Origin: Ulva prolifera
Lineage: Eukaryota; Chlorophyta; Ulvophyceae; Ulvales; Ulvaceae
NCBI GenBank assembly: GCA_023078555.1
Contig: CM041199.1
Coordinates: forward strand, 5,833,315-5,897,314
Reading direction: 5' to 3'
Length of the DNA stretch: 64,000 nucleotides
Each line of letters starts with the position of its first letter. Position 1 is the first letter of the stretch. A program made the position numbers and the translations under genes. Below, one piece after another: positions 11,089 to 22,550 of this stretch. Under the pieces are notes generated by a model. It was given only the letters and a program-made list of their open reading frames with translations, was not told where the DNA came from and searched no databases.

Positions 11089-12945
11089 TCAAGCCCATAG
11101 CTCATTTGTCTTCGGCAAGTTCAGGTGACCCCAGCGGTCATTCTCCTGCCCAGAGCCAGTGCCACAGCTGACACCACCGCTGCCTGGGCTCGCAAACACA
11201 TGAGCCTTCCACTGCTGGCCATCCTTCAACGGCGAACACACACCTTTCGCGCACAGCCCCAGAGTCTCCGGAAGCTTCACAAGAACCTCCTTTGACGTCT
11301 TGGGGGTCTGCAAGAGAGGTGCCGCACCAACCCCGGCCCTGTCTCCGCACACGTACAAGCCGAGCGTCTCTGGGAGGGCCCGCACAGCTGGGGACGGCGT
11401 GCGTTGCAGGGCGCGGCCATCCCAGCATGCTTGCACACGAGGGCTCGCTGGACCAGGACGCCCTGCGTACCCACCACTTGCAAGACCCGCAGAGCAGCCG
11501 GCGCCCCCCACACTATGCAGGCCTCCTAGAATCGTGGCAACACGCTCGGCCGCCTCCTTGCGGTGGGCTGCCAGTGCGCGCAATGCCGCGATCTCAGAGA
11601 GCAGGCTTTGCACAGTTGCGCGCTGCTCTGGGGCGTACACCAGGCAGCGAGCGATGAGGCCACGCCACTCCGGCTCACAAGGAAGGCCAGTGCCCGCAGC
11701 AGTGTAAAGCTTGCCTTCACGCAGGGCGCGCTTGATTTGGTCACCTGTCAGGCCACTGCCGGGGGCAGTGATACTGACCAGATCCCACAACAACACGCCA
11801 AAGCTCCAGACGTCAAGCGCCGGCGAAGCAGCTGTGCGAGAATTCCGTACCATCTCAGGCGCCATGTATGGCCATGTACCACGGTATTGACCAGGCATCG
11901 GCGTGCCAACAATAGGCTCTGCAAGACCAAAGTCACACAACTGCGTGTCTGCGTTGACGTCTGGTGCTCCGTTGCGCAGCAGGACATTTCCCGGCTTGAT
12001 ATCAAGGTGAGCATAGCCACGCGTGTGTGTGTGCTGCAAGCCTTGCAACACCTGCAACGTTTCGGTGTGAGAGGCACACACTTTCTCATCAACTTTTGGC
12101 ACAGTGACCACCACATGCGCGTCATGCAATATGACAAACACTACAGTGGCGATGTTCAGACGCTTCGGTGTGGCTAATGCAATAAGCAGCTTTTAAGTAC
12201 AACCGATCGCACCTGGAACGCAATGTCGAGACGCTGTTGAAAAGGCAGCAAAGCTGAAGAGCCACTAGCTTTGGCACGGGAACGCCGGGCTACCAGCCAG
12301 TCTCCAAGAGAGCCCCCACTACAGATCTCTGTAGCAATTGCTGCAGCAGCTGATGGATCGTCATCGGACGGGAACACAGCGTGCAGACCAATAACTCTGG
12401 GGTGGCTCAGCCGTGACAGCACGACTGCTTCATGTGTGATGTCCCTCTCCCTGCCAGGTGCAGCAAGCTTGAGAGCAACGGGGAGCTGTGGATCCCAAAA
12501 GGAGATGATAGATCTCATAACCTGTAAACAAAATCACAAGTGTGGCATCTGAAATCGAACAAGCAGCCAGCTCGACCACCGTAGGCCACATTACTACTTG
12601 CATAGGTCAGAAAAATTGAAAACGTATGTGATCTCTTATAGCAGAGCATACCCGGCCATATGTTCCTGACCCAAGCTCTGATATCTGCTGGATGCTGTCG
12701 ATGTGAATGTGTGGAACACACTCACAGTGCACGACAGTGCGCGGAATCCAGTTTCGCGGCAAGAAGTGGGCTGGCGCAAGCGCGACAAGACCAGGGCTTT
12801 CCTGGCCGTACTTGTCAGCACCGATCAGACCATCTGCGTTGCCAACGCAGCCTGCGAGAGCCTTTCTGCCTAGCATTGTCCCTCCGACTAGCACGCACGA
12901 GGAAGGCATAAAAATGCCACCCAAGTCGCTCGATCCCGCCGGAAT
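11089..12945 (-). CDS. Protein Ser/Thr kinase, non-RD type (N-terminus unresolved)
   Basis: Three exons fit by phase: 12945-12652, 12521-12213 and 12051-11089 (521 aa placed). Kinase landmarks in order: Gly-rich loop ELGSGTYGR|V across the first junction; ATP-binding Lys in PVALKLA; hinge region around ATEICSGGSLGDWL; catalytic loop HLDIKPGN, where the Arg of HRD is replaced by Leu; DFG as CDFGLAE; APE as GTWPYMAPEM; subdomain IX DVWSFGVLLWDL. All catalytic residues (Lys, Asp, Asn, DFG Asp) are present, so it is predicted active. The overall look is TKL-like (inference). After the kinase core come about 150 residues of Ala/Gly/Ser/Pro-rich sequence to the stop. The first exon also carries about 80 residues of unknown origin before the Gly loop. 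It opens after an AG, so upstream exons are expected but none was found with confidence. Confidence 0.82.
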
Positions 12946-14439
12946 CTGCACATGACCTGGTCATGGTGTTGACACTACGGCTAGAGTGCTTTGATAGTGG
13001 GTACAGAACGCTGCCAGTGTTCACTGAGAAGCCGTTTTGCGGACAAGCAGGAGCCACAGGCTGAACATGCCAGCTGGATGGGAATCGAGATCAACGCTCA
13101 CTCATGATTGTCTTGGATGTATGGGTGTTTCGCGGCCCACCCACACACGTTGCTGGACATCCCTGAGCCGCCGCGTCAAAAACACTTTACCAGTACTATA
13201 CGCCGCTAAAATATGTATATGGAGCACATACGAGGCAACATACATCAAGGTTGGTCTGCATCGCCGAAGCGGGGATTACATGCGAGCAACGACACTCCGG
13301 GATGGCATAAACACAGTGAACGAAAGCGTTCACGTACCGCCAACCGATCACGCAAAAACCTCGGTCAAGCTGAAAATCAACATGAGGCGCACCGAGTGTT
13401 TGGCATTGCCGCAATAAACAGCATTTTCATCTCCAAAGAGATGGCCATGCTCAAGCGCGACGCTGCCTAGAGACATCGGCGTTGGAACCGACTGCTATTG
13501 GACGCTGGCCGATTTAGCTACAAGCCGGTTACACTCCAGAGGATATATGATGCCTGGCAGGGCCGGCAAATCCTGCGCAGGTGAAAACACAGCTCTGAGC
13601 CATGTTATTCGATCTTCATACTTGAGATATAGAGGACAAGCTATCTGAGATGCTTACTCACATTGTGTCTGGCTTTGCAAAATTAAATTGGCACGACTCC
13701 AGCGAAAATGGGTCAATCAGCTGCGTTCTTGACGCATCAAACTCCGGGGAGCCATGCATGAATCGCTACCGGGACGTGAACAGCCGGATGTTGGACGGTC
13801 GTACACCAAATACTTCAAGTAATCAAGAACTCATGTACCATGGCAGCTAGTTTGGCCAGAAAGCGCGGGACAACGATACGCATGCGCTTCTGGAGCACAA
13901 AATGGGTCCTCCCTGAACAAACGACCAGCCCATGTTTTTTACAGCGATTCATGCTCCATACTGATCATCGCGACACGAGAGTTTCGCTTGTCAAAGCCAA
14001 TGCAGACCTGCATATTCTGCAGTTCATGTGCGAGCAACTCGACGGACTGAATCAATGAGTAAATACAGGAAAAGTTGTGGGGACTTTGAATCACTGGGAA
14101 ACATGCAGCATCTGGAGGCTGTTTCTGAACAAGACGAATGGTTGTATGGTTCCTGCGGCTTCAGCCTCAACTGTACTGAAACACATCCTCTCTGAGATGG
14201 TCATCATGCCCAGCAAAACAGCCATGAGAAGTAACCAATCTTCGGTCACTCTGAAAGGACTCGTTGTTGACGAGAATGTCCGACCCACATTTTGACGTCC
14301 AATATGTGATGGGATGCCGATCACACCACTGCATGCCAAATACGGAGTCCAGGCGAGTATTGACACTCCCAAAGCCAGCTTGTGTCAGCTACAATCACAA
14401 CCCAAATGGTTTCCTCTTCAGTCTGTGTTCCACTTAGAA
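12946..14439. other. No gene recognised
   Basis: About 1.5 kb between the kinase and the next minus-strand gene. It should contain the missing 5' exon(s) of the kinase. Candidate open stretches near 13057-12960 (-) did not join in phase. Plus-strand frames at 13213-13470 and 13840-14058 have no recognisable motif. Confidence 0.35.
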
Positions 14440-15236
14440 TCAAGGATCCGCGACCGCTCGTAAGTACACGACTTCGCGCATCAGCTCTTTGACATCCTCA
14501 TCCATCTTCCTCAACAGCCTGGACTTGTGCATACGCTTCTGCAGGTCCAGCAATCGTGACGAAAGCAAGACACAACCCCATGAGTTGTGTGACACCTGCT
14601 CTCAGATCATGGATGCAGCACAACTAGCCGGAAAGTCAGGTAGAGGATGTGCACGCAGGTACTCGCGGCAGGTCGAGACATCAATAAAGGCAAATGTAAC
14701 TCGGATAACGTACGTCAGCCTTCATCACTGCTGGATGTTCATAGATGGATAGTGCATCCGCTGCAGGAGGCAGAGACTCCAGTGCCGCTGAGGTGTCAGG
14801 AGCAGCTGCTGGCGACTCCGCGACTAGTTCTGAAAGTGGAATACCTTGACCAAGAGCAACTTGTAAAAGCAGGGGGTTTTCTGCATGCCAGAGTTGAACA
14901 TGGAGATAAATTGTGCATCGTGTGCAATTGTACAACGTTAAGCACGACGCGACAGCAGAAACGTAAATAAGAAGCCTTATGTGTGACGAAACCTAGAAGT
15001 CAGGCTCGTACCTGCGATTATATCTTTCACAGTGGATTTCGATGCCTGCGAGCAAGGTCATGACGTCAGGTACCATGCCTGCCAATATCAAGCCTTAGTG
15101 GAGCAGACAATTAGGCAGGACAGCATACCGCAGGCGATGTAGCTGGAGACCTGGGACCACGGAAAAGTGCCCTCTTCAACACGACTGCAATTGCAGCAAC
15201 GCTGCCCAGAGCGTATAGAATTGCACGGCGATCCAT
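14440..15236 (-). CDS. Small membrane-anchored protein, 135 aa, unknown function
   Basis: Four exons found by phase alone: 15236-15129, 15045-15012 (34 nt), 14880-14714 and 14538-14440. They sum to 408 nt, a clean 135-aa frame with donors GTATGC, GTACGA and GTACGT and acceptors all GCAG. The N-terminus MDRRAILYALGSVAAIAVVL is a signal-anchor or transmembrane segment followed by basic residues (KRALFRGPRS). The middle is acidic to neutral (NPLLLQVALGQGIPLSELVA, then a Pro/Ala stretch). The C-terminus is charged and probably helical (KRMHKSRLLRKMDEDVKELM). No family recognised; an organelle inner-membrane or ER-anchored small protein are both possible. The start ATG directly follows an AG, so a 5' non-coding exon cannot be excluded. 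Confidence 0.72.
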
Positions 15237-15549
15237 CTGAACCTGCGACAGGGACTGTATGCTCAAGGGCATTGTGCCGAGTCCCTGTGAACGAGAGCAA
15301 TGCCTGGAAGACTTCTGCAGGCCACGGATGCTTCAAACTTTGCACCCCCCCACAATCGGGACCGATCAGTCTCTGACGCCGCAAGGACACCCTGCTGTCG
15401 AATTTGTTGACATTCGAAGACAATCAGTATCATCGATTTGTGTCGAAGCGCCGAGGTCCTGGGTGTGCAGTTGCCCCAACAAGTAGGGCGCTATAGCGCG
15501 CTATGCATTCAACGGAGCCTCGGAGACTCCGGGTTACCGCGGTAATTTC

Positions 15550-16001
15550 CTACGACAGCTGCATTTCCGTACTAAATACTGCCATATCATGCGCGTTCTG
15601 GCTGACGATGCCAGTAAACTTTGCGCAGTCACGGACGCAGTACTGAAAATCGCAAGCAATTCACAACATCGCAACCCAGACATTGTTTGTTTTGGTGAGC
15701 GACCGTATCTCGAGTAGAGTGCCTCGATCGGACTTGTCCAGTACAGTGACACTGACTGTTTACGCATGACTTTTCTGGCAAGGTTCAAACCGTAGAGCGC
15801 TCTCGCACGGTCCCAGCGATACCACTCAACATGTTTCAGAATTCCGAAGTTTATCCTGGGTCCCGAGAGCATATACTGCCGCGACGAAGTGTGCCCATCT
15901 TCGGGTGTCGTATCCATGCTGCCAATTGCCTGTCGTATGGCTGCAGCCGGAAGTCTCGCGGAGCTTGTGTACCCACCTTGCATGCCAAATCGGTACACCA
16001 T
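15550..16001 (-). CDS. Hypothetical small protein, two exons
   Basis: ATG 16001 opens a 77-codon exon (16001-15771) containing SSRQYMLSGPRINFGILKHV and WYRWDRARALYGLNLARK. A second exon, 15642-15550, follows a TTTTCAG acceptor in the same phase and reads YCVRDCAKFTGIVSQNAHDM to a TAG. The donor would be GTCATG, unusual, although GTC donors recur in the Cys-rich family here. The first 25 residues might instead contain an intron (GTGGGT...GGCAG). Not recognised; it lies 5' of the 135-aa gene on the same strand. Confidence 0.38.
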
Positions 16002-18718
16002 GACTCAGGAATCTGCAGCCGTTGAGTTCAAGCTTTCACATTTCACGGTTCAGCCACATCCGTAGATACTGCTGCCAGCAGCCTTTCTTATGATGATGTG
16101 AACTGTCCGTGAAGGCTGTACACGGTGATCAATTCGTTGTGCTCTGTCATCGAGATGCCTTGAGCTCAGATACTCAGCGATGTCTTAGTGATACGATGCA
16201 TAAGAGAATATCATCGCTGTGGGTCCTCATCTCTGCATGCCTTACGTCCTCCAGACTTTCGAAAGGGGGCGGGATCGATCACAGTGCACACAGAACCAGG
16301 ACAGTGTGATACCTGCGTTTCTACGTGCATGCATGCCTCAGTGACCTTCTCCATGTGACCCACAGAGATGGCCAGCTAAGGCAGCAAGCACTAGATGTGG
16401 GGACATGTATTGGCCTCGTGCACTGCACCCTCCTTGCTCGCATTATGGGTTAGACCAGGCCTCTGGTGCTTTCAAGGCTGCACTGCACCCAGCCCCAGAC
16501 CGTTCTGCTTGTTATGCTACCACCATCAAAGTCTGTCCTGCTCCATACATCGTGGTCCTGACCGTTGCACGGCCTAAACAAGCTCCTACCAAACCCCATT
16601 GCAGCCGAAGGCTTGTGTGCAACTAGCTACGAGCTGCGGCACGTTCAACACATGAACGGAGCCTGGCATAGACCGATATTGCAATCATGATCTGTGTCGC
16701 CAGTTCAAACCCGATTTGTGTGGTGGTGTCAGTGCCACTGTCTTTGGTGCTTCCAAACACACACCCGAGCAATCCCAGAGCCATCTCGTGCCTCAGCAGG
16801 CATGGCAGCCGTCTTTCCTGTACCCCTCAAGCTTGAGAGACACATCCTGGGTCACGTCAATTCCACACATTCTATGCATGCCTGCCGTCACTGGTGCACG
16901 AGTTGCCATTTCCCATCAGCACCGCCAGGAATGTAGCTCGCAGAACATGACAAGTCTATCGAGTTAACCTAGTCGAGTCCTAGGACGCAGCCCACAAGGC
17001 CACATCTGCTAACCATGTGGGGGAAGTCCTGGACAAGATGTCTTATTGATCTGTGCACTTGCAGCGCCCTGCGTCAGTGCCGTGCATGAGTGTCAATCGC
17101 ATCACTCTATTGAAAGCACAGTATTCATGCAGCTGTCGCCGATTCAAAGAGCTCACAAGCACTGTGCAGATGGCCGGGTGATAATTACTGGGCGATCATG
17201 GTAACTACGGTCAAGCAAGATACACACCAGCTGGGCGACCTTCGGCATGCTGGGTCCTGCTTGTGCGGAGCGCGACTTGCTTTGCTCGTCACCGAGGTCA
17301 ACCGGGTGCTTGTTCTGAGAGGGCGGCTGGCTGTGGCTTGGGCGTGTTGTGCTGGGTTGATGAACCTGCTCTTGACCTCATGGCGCCAATTGCCTCCAAA
17401 TGGTCACCTGATCTCAGCTGGTCAAGCCACAGGAGCGGCGACCACGAACTTGTGGCCAGCCGAATGGGATGTCTAGCCTGTTCTACATCCAATTCATAGA
17501 AAGAACACCTGATTCGAATCCAGGCTGTACACCAGAGTCGTCCATCATACACTGCCGCCCGGACGGACTCAGGCGCCGGTACTGCATGCGCATCGCGACG
17601 CCTCTGCGTACGTCCAGCTATCAGGCCGATAATGTACGTCCAGCTCCAGAGAGGCCGCATCACATGCAGTGACTCCATCCGGGCAAACCGATGCTTTTCA
17701 GGCCTGATTGACTATTCGAAATCTGACTTGAGCTTCAGAAGCTGACTACGACAACCCCGGTATGATAAGTGCAACGAGGGAGGTGTCACTACCAGCACTA
17801 CGGTGCAGCTTGGGTCAATTCGAGTTTGATCACAGCCACGGAGCAGCAGCGTGCAGCCACCTTGTCAGCCACTGACGGTCGTTCCAGCCGCTCCCACAGC
17901 CGCACACACAACCCATGGCCGCCACCGGCACAGCAGCAGCACGCGTTGAGCCCGCTCGCCTCACCGAATCCCCTGACGCCGCTCCCGGGGCTAGGTTGCG
18001 GTCTCTCAGGAGTGCCTGCACAGCAAGCTCAAGCAGCACTGCAGTCGCTGATACAGCAAGCAGCTGGGTAGCGCCCATGGACACGCCACCCCCACACCGG
18101 CCCCCACAGCCACCCCGTCCTGCATGCCGCCGTCATCCCCGGCACTGGGTCCCAGCTTGACGCTTGCGCCCCCCCCCCCCCCCCCCCCCCCCGCCAACAG
18201 TTTTGTCTTGGGCGATTTGCCTTGAGTTGGTTTCGGCAAATTTTAGCTTAAAGTGCTAAATAGGGAGGGCTCCTCGGATGGCTGCGTTGGATGCGATGCT
18301 GAGCAGTTTGTGTTGGTGCTCTGCTGCCATACACTGGCCGGAGGTGTTGCAAAACTATTTCCCATGCATCACAGTCAGCGATGTGGCACTTGCAGAATCG
18401 GTTCAAGAACCCCTCGGTTCTAGATGACGCCCTCAAGACATTTCTGAAGCCCCTCACGGGTGTTCAGCATACCCGACGCCTGCTGAATTCTGGTGAAGTG
18501 TATGGAGTATGACTCTGCTCGCTAATGTGCCCCCAAATGTGTCGGGGCCCCATCAGGCGAAACATGACAGTTCGTGCTGCAACCACCACCATCTGATACT
18601 TGGGCGTATATACCATGTGGGCTTTTTCTCATGTTCTTCACTGCAAACACAGTAGGTACTTGTCGCGCCTCTTCACTGCGTGCGACCTTCGACGCACATG
18701 ATGATTTCGCTTTTGCAG
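16002..18718. other. No gene recognised
   Basis: About 2.7 kb. One stretch at about 17960-18070 (+) reads like an exon (VPAQQAQAALQSLIQQAAG before a GT), but nothing joins to it. No counterparts of exons 1 and 2 of the Cys-rich family were found here, although a complete copy C would need them. Confidence 0.35.
18169..18192 (+). repeat. Poly-C tract of 24 C
   Basis: Uninterrupted run of cytosines in the sequence as given. Such tracts are hypermutable and G-quadruplex-prone on the other strand; the exact length is likely uncertain in any assembly. Confidence 0.9.
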
Positions 18719-20160
18719 TCTTGTCCTTCTCCGGCTGATGTCGATACGGCTGCTGTGGACTTGGCGAATGAAGCGGAAGTGATTGAAGCCGAAGTAGCCG
18801 CAGGTCCGGATCAGAATCCTGATCATCTTGTCAATAGACAACACCTTCACATTTCACTACATGCTGGTCTAAGTTCTTTTTTTGTGGGAGACATACACTG
18901 TGCCGTCGATGGGTGCTGTGGCTCCTGATGCACTTGCAGAGGCACCATCAATCCGGACATCCTCCAGATTGGGCCTCATTTTCACACGAATGCCGACCAT
19001 TCAGCTTGCCTGCATGCCGTGAGGGCCACCTAGCACACCACATGCACTCACATCCATCAGATGGGAGCAGGAGGCACGGATGACTGGGATGACATGGGGA
19101 AATCCAGATTGGAGGAGCTGTTGCCAATGATGAAGGACGCCCAAAAAATGATGGGTTGGCTAAGCTCAAATTGTGAAACTGCCCCTGCATCTGGTGATGA
19201 ATTGGAAACATACCGTCGCGTTGGCATGCTTGATACTTTCAGTATGCCATTGGTGCCGGTAAGCCTGTTGGTCTGCAAATCATCGGACAAGCAGATCAAA
19301 TGTTCGAGCGAGCAGATCACAGCATTGGCAATGTACGGTCTTTCCCCAGAACGAGCCAACAATTCTGCCATCTGCCATCTGCGTTGGTGATGCAACGAAA
19401 TTGATAACTTGGAACATGCACAGAGCGGCGACGCATGGTTGCAAATGGGCTGTGCTGAGACATGACTCTTAAGCGGGCTGCTGGATCCATCAATGTCGGC
19501 TCGTGCCTGTTTGATTGCAGTCAGGACATCGATGGTTCGTCTATGACGGGTCCTCACTCATTCCTTTGCAGGCAGCTTACCGATTGCGAGGGATTTGCCA
19601 CATGCAACAGGCTCAATGGGACTTGGGCTCAGTGCATTGTAAACAATGCATTGGCCATGGACGAGGCGTGCTTGAACAGCATGGCCCCAGTTCTAAATTT
19701 GCAAGCAGTAGATGTCGTAGCTTCTGCCTCTGCTTGGACAGCGATACAACAGGCATGTGGTGCCATAGCAAACGAGGTGTGCACTTGATTCTTGAATGGA
19801 CAACATTGTGTATATCTATGAAATCAGAGGTTGTAGCCAAGCAGTCATGAAAAACACGAGGTGGTTCTGATGTTGTACATGCTGCCAACGTGCACATCGC
19901 GTACGCGTACGTGCCTGCGATTGCTTGAGCCTGTCGTGCCGTGCAGGCTGATTGTAAAGCAAAAAGAATGGACCAGGAACTCCAGCAAGGTCGGGCTGCA
20001 GTTGCTAGCATGAACAGTGATGCATCATGATACAGCTGCAGACATGGGTGTTACAGTTGACATAACCGGTGGTGCAACATCCGGTGTTGCAACAGTACCA
20101 TCAAAGGTGATTGTCTGCTTGGCGGCCGCAATGTTCTCTTTCATCGCATTGGCCAGTTAG
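18719..20160 (+). pseudogene. Cys-rich GPI family copy C, 5'-truncated and frameshifted
   Basis: Homologues of exons 3-6 of copy B, on the opposite strand, in the same order and phase: 18719-18803 (85 nt, as in B; SCPSPADVDTAAVDLANEAE), 19071-19332 (MMGWLSSNC, SLLVCKSS), 19572-19776 (205 nt, as in B; CEGFATCNR, CLNSMAPVLNLQ, SAWTAIQQAC) and 19947-20160 (MDQELQQGRAAVASMNSDAS, then a hydrophobic tail ending AAAMFSFIALAS). The last exon is 214 nt against a frame that needs a multiple of three: one extra base around 20027 gives a TGA, while the tail is intact in the next frame. No signal-peptide exon or first Cys exon was found upstream. Most likely a pseudogene; a base-calling error at the frameshift and distant 5' exons are the alternatives. 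Confidence 0.68.
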
Positions 20161-21021
20161 GCTAGGCATCTCCGCGTTGGACCGATCTCACATCAGAGCA
20201 TAAGGAGACACATAGGCGTACTTATTAGGGACGCCATCTCTGTTGCAGGTGACTGTTTTGATCTGAATGTTCAGATCAAAACAGGCAGCACTGATCGGCC
20301 CCTTTGGTCTGTCCAAGTCAACAGCCCATTGCCGTGTGGCCTACGGGCCGTGATGCAAATGAATGAGTAGCGAAGGAAAATTGGAACGCCTGGTGGGTGC
20401 TGAATCTGCTGTAAGAACATTGGATCAGCGCTGTGCATCCTTGGACGCACCTGGGAACCGCGGATGTGTGCATGCACCGATTCGCAGCAACAAAATTCTC
20501 ATCATGTCCCTCGCATTGCTGTTTGATCCGGAAACTCCGGCGAGGTGTATGTGTGCTCAAAGTCCATGCTGGCCATCTGCGCCAGAACTGGGTCATCTGA
20601 CACCTTGAATTCTAGGCATTTGAAAAAATGGAAAATGACAGAAGCTCGGGCCACTGTATGGCGCAGCACCAATACAATTCCAAATGCATTGCAACCAGTC
20701 ATTCACGAGTACCAGTATACAGCGATGTGACCGCCACGCTACAGCCCCAAGTATCATCATGTGATACGACATAAGTGGCACAAGTATCACACAAGTCGAC
20801 TGTGTTCTGCGACCCACGCTTAAAAAAATGCCAACTATGTGCGGGATGCAGATGATCATTTGAAAACGCCTCAAGAATCCTCGAAACAGTATATGCAGTG
20901 TTGAACACACACTACAGTACACTGCGGCACGTCTCGGTGCACGGATGTGAGGTCAAACACAAGCATGAGTTCGTATTCTCATCGTGTCTGTACAGGTGGC
21001 TAAGGACAACAGACACAAGGC
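20161..21021. other. No gene recognised
   Basis: About 860 bp downstream of copy C without a supported gene. A short perfect inverted repeat around 20261-20281 (TTTTGATCTGAA / TTCAGATCAAAA) is visible and would form a hairpin; I see no further context for it. Confidence 0.4.
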
Positions 21022-21076
21022 AGTGTGTTCTTGCTTGCGGTGCTACCTGCCTCGCTTGCTTTGTCCTTGTAACACA
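21022..21076 (-). repeat. Inverted partner of the 7330-7384 repeat
   Basis: Reverse complement of 7330-7384 with a few substitutions; the core GCTTGCTTTGTCCTTGTAAC is identical apart from orientation. A short direct repeat, ACAAGGCAGTGTG, flanks it on both sides (about 21012 and 21073), compatible with a target-site duplication, although the flank may equally be part of the element. Confidence 0.55.
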
Positions 21077-21169
21077 AGGCAGTGTGTGCCCCGGTGCCAC
21101 AGCCGTACACAGGGCCGGGTTTTCTCGCTGTGCAGGCTCTCGCGGGCGTTGAGGTGAACAGCTGTCGCT

Positions 21170-22550
21170 GTGGACCACCAGCGTGGTGCTGTGCACTCCG
21201 GTGGAAGGGTGGTGTTGCTCCAAGCTGCGCGTGGGGCACTCGGCCGTGGCGCACAGATTGAAGGCTTGGGACAGTCACAAGGAATATGCCAGCGAGGTGC
21301 TGGAGTCTGAGCAGGCGAGCACTCAGCAGTGGCGCCAGACCCCAACGCCTCGTGCTCTGGGCCACCCGGCTGTCTACCCCGTGTCATGCATCTCCACTCG
21401 GTCCAAGGGACGCCAGGGCACTGCAGCAGTTTCTCCTGGAGCAGCCGGCAACGATGCAGATGACCACAGCCTCGTCATTGACGCCGCTGTCCCCGATGCC
21501 CAGGCGGCCTGCACGCTCTCACGCAGCACGCCTCGCGACACCATGGCTGCCAGCCGTGCAGACGTCCAGACTGATGAGCCGCCTCTGGCCACCCTCCCCC
21601 TCCCCTGGCCCAGATACCATTTTCACGGGGGACCTTGCGTGGCTTCATTGCCTCCATCCCAGAGAAGCGTACAACAGTCCACAGAGCCGCGCCAAGTCCA
21701 GGCAGACCCTGGTCCGGCATGCGCCACTCGACGGTGGCTGCGCTGCGACATGCACTGCAGCAGGAGCCCCCCACCCATGCCCACGCATGAGTTTGGAAGA
21801 TCGCCCTGCGTCAATGAGACCCCACTGGGACACCTCCCGCCCGCCTTCCTCTTGCATTCACTCCCTGGACATGATGGTGTCACCGACCTGATGAACAGAA
21901 AAGCGAGACACCGCCCCGCCCCGACGCACGGCTGCCTGCGTCCTTTCCATTGAGCCCTCCAATTCGCCCCGCCTCCGTGTCCTCACCACCCCACTAGGCA
22001 GTAGCCGGGCCGCATGCGTGAGGAAATGCCCGCTCGCCGCCGAGGATCGCCATCTGTCCAAGCACCGGCACCCCAGCACCACCACGGGCTTAACCTTGCT
22101 CACTGTGCTGCAGATCATCTAGATGAGCACCTGCCCCTGGCAAGTCTACCTCGACCGCAGCCCCGTGCCCCCGCCGCGTCATGCCTCCGCCGAGCAACAC
22201 GCAACGCACCCCCAGCCGCCGTAGAGCTGACCCCATGTACTTGGACTGGCGCCGCCGACTCACTGAGTCCCTCCAGCTTGTCTAGAGTTCCTCAAGTCAT
22301 ACTGCTTGCGGAGGGCGCCCGATAGCGTGCTGGAGTGCTGCCGAATCATGGTTGCGGTGTGCCGGCAGCTGTCACGGCCGCTCGCCGCCGGTGCGGCTCT
22401 ATGGGTCCATCTCCGCTGATGGCAGCATTCCGGTGCCGGATGCGCCGCTCGCGCCAGATACGCAGTTCTGCCTGGACCAGGCGCGTGGCGACGCGGTCCA
22501 GCATGGTGCTGCAAAGGGTCATGTATAGGTGGTGATTGGATCTACGTTAC
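21170..22550 (+). mobile_element. Possible decayed retroelement coding remnant
   Basis: GC-rich stretch with a 256-codon plus-strand frame (21183-21953). Part of it, DDHSLVIDAAVPDAQAACTL, resembles the post-RT region of LINE proteins, where a V-x-D-V-S-V-x-x-P motif is usual, and compares with VIGDVCVSHP in the 8.2-9.5 kb remnant. The rest is Pro/Arg/Ser-rich with no conserved block, and both strands have long open frames because of composition. Weak call. Confidence 0.28.
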
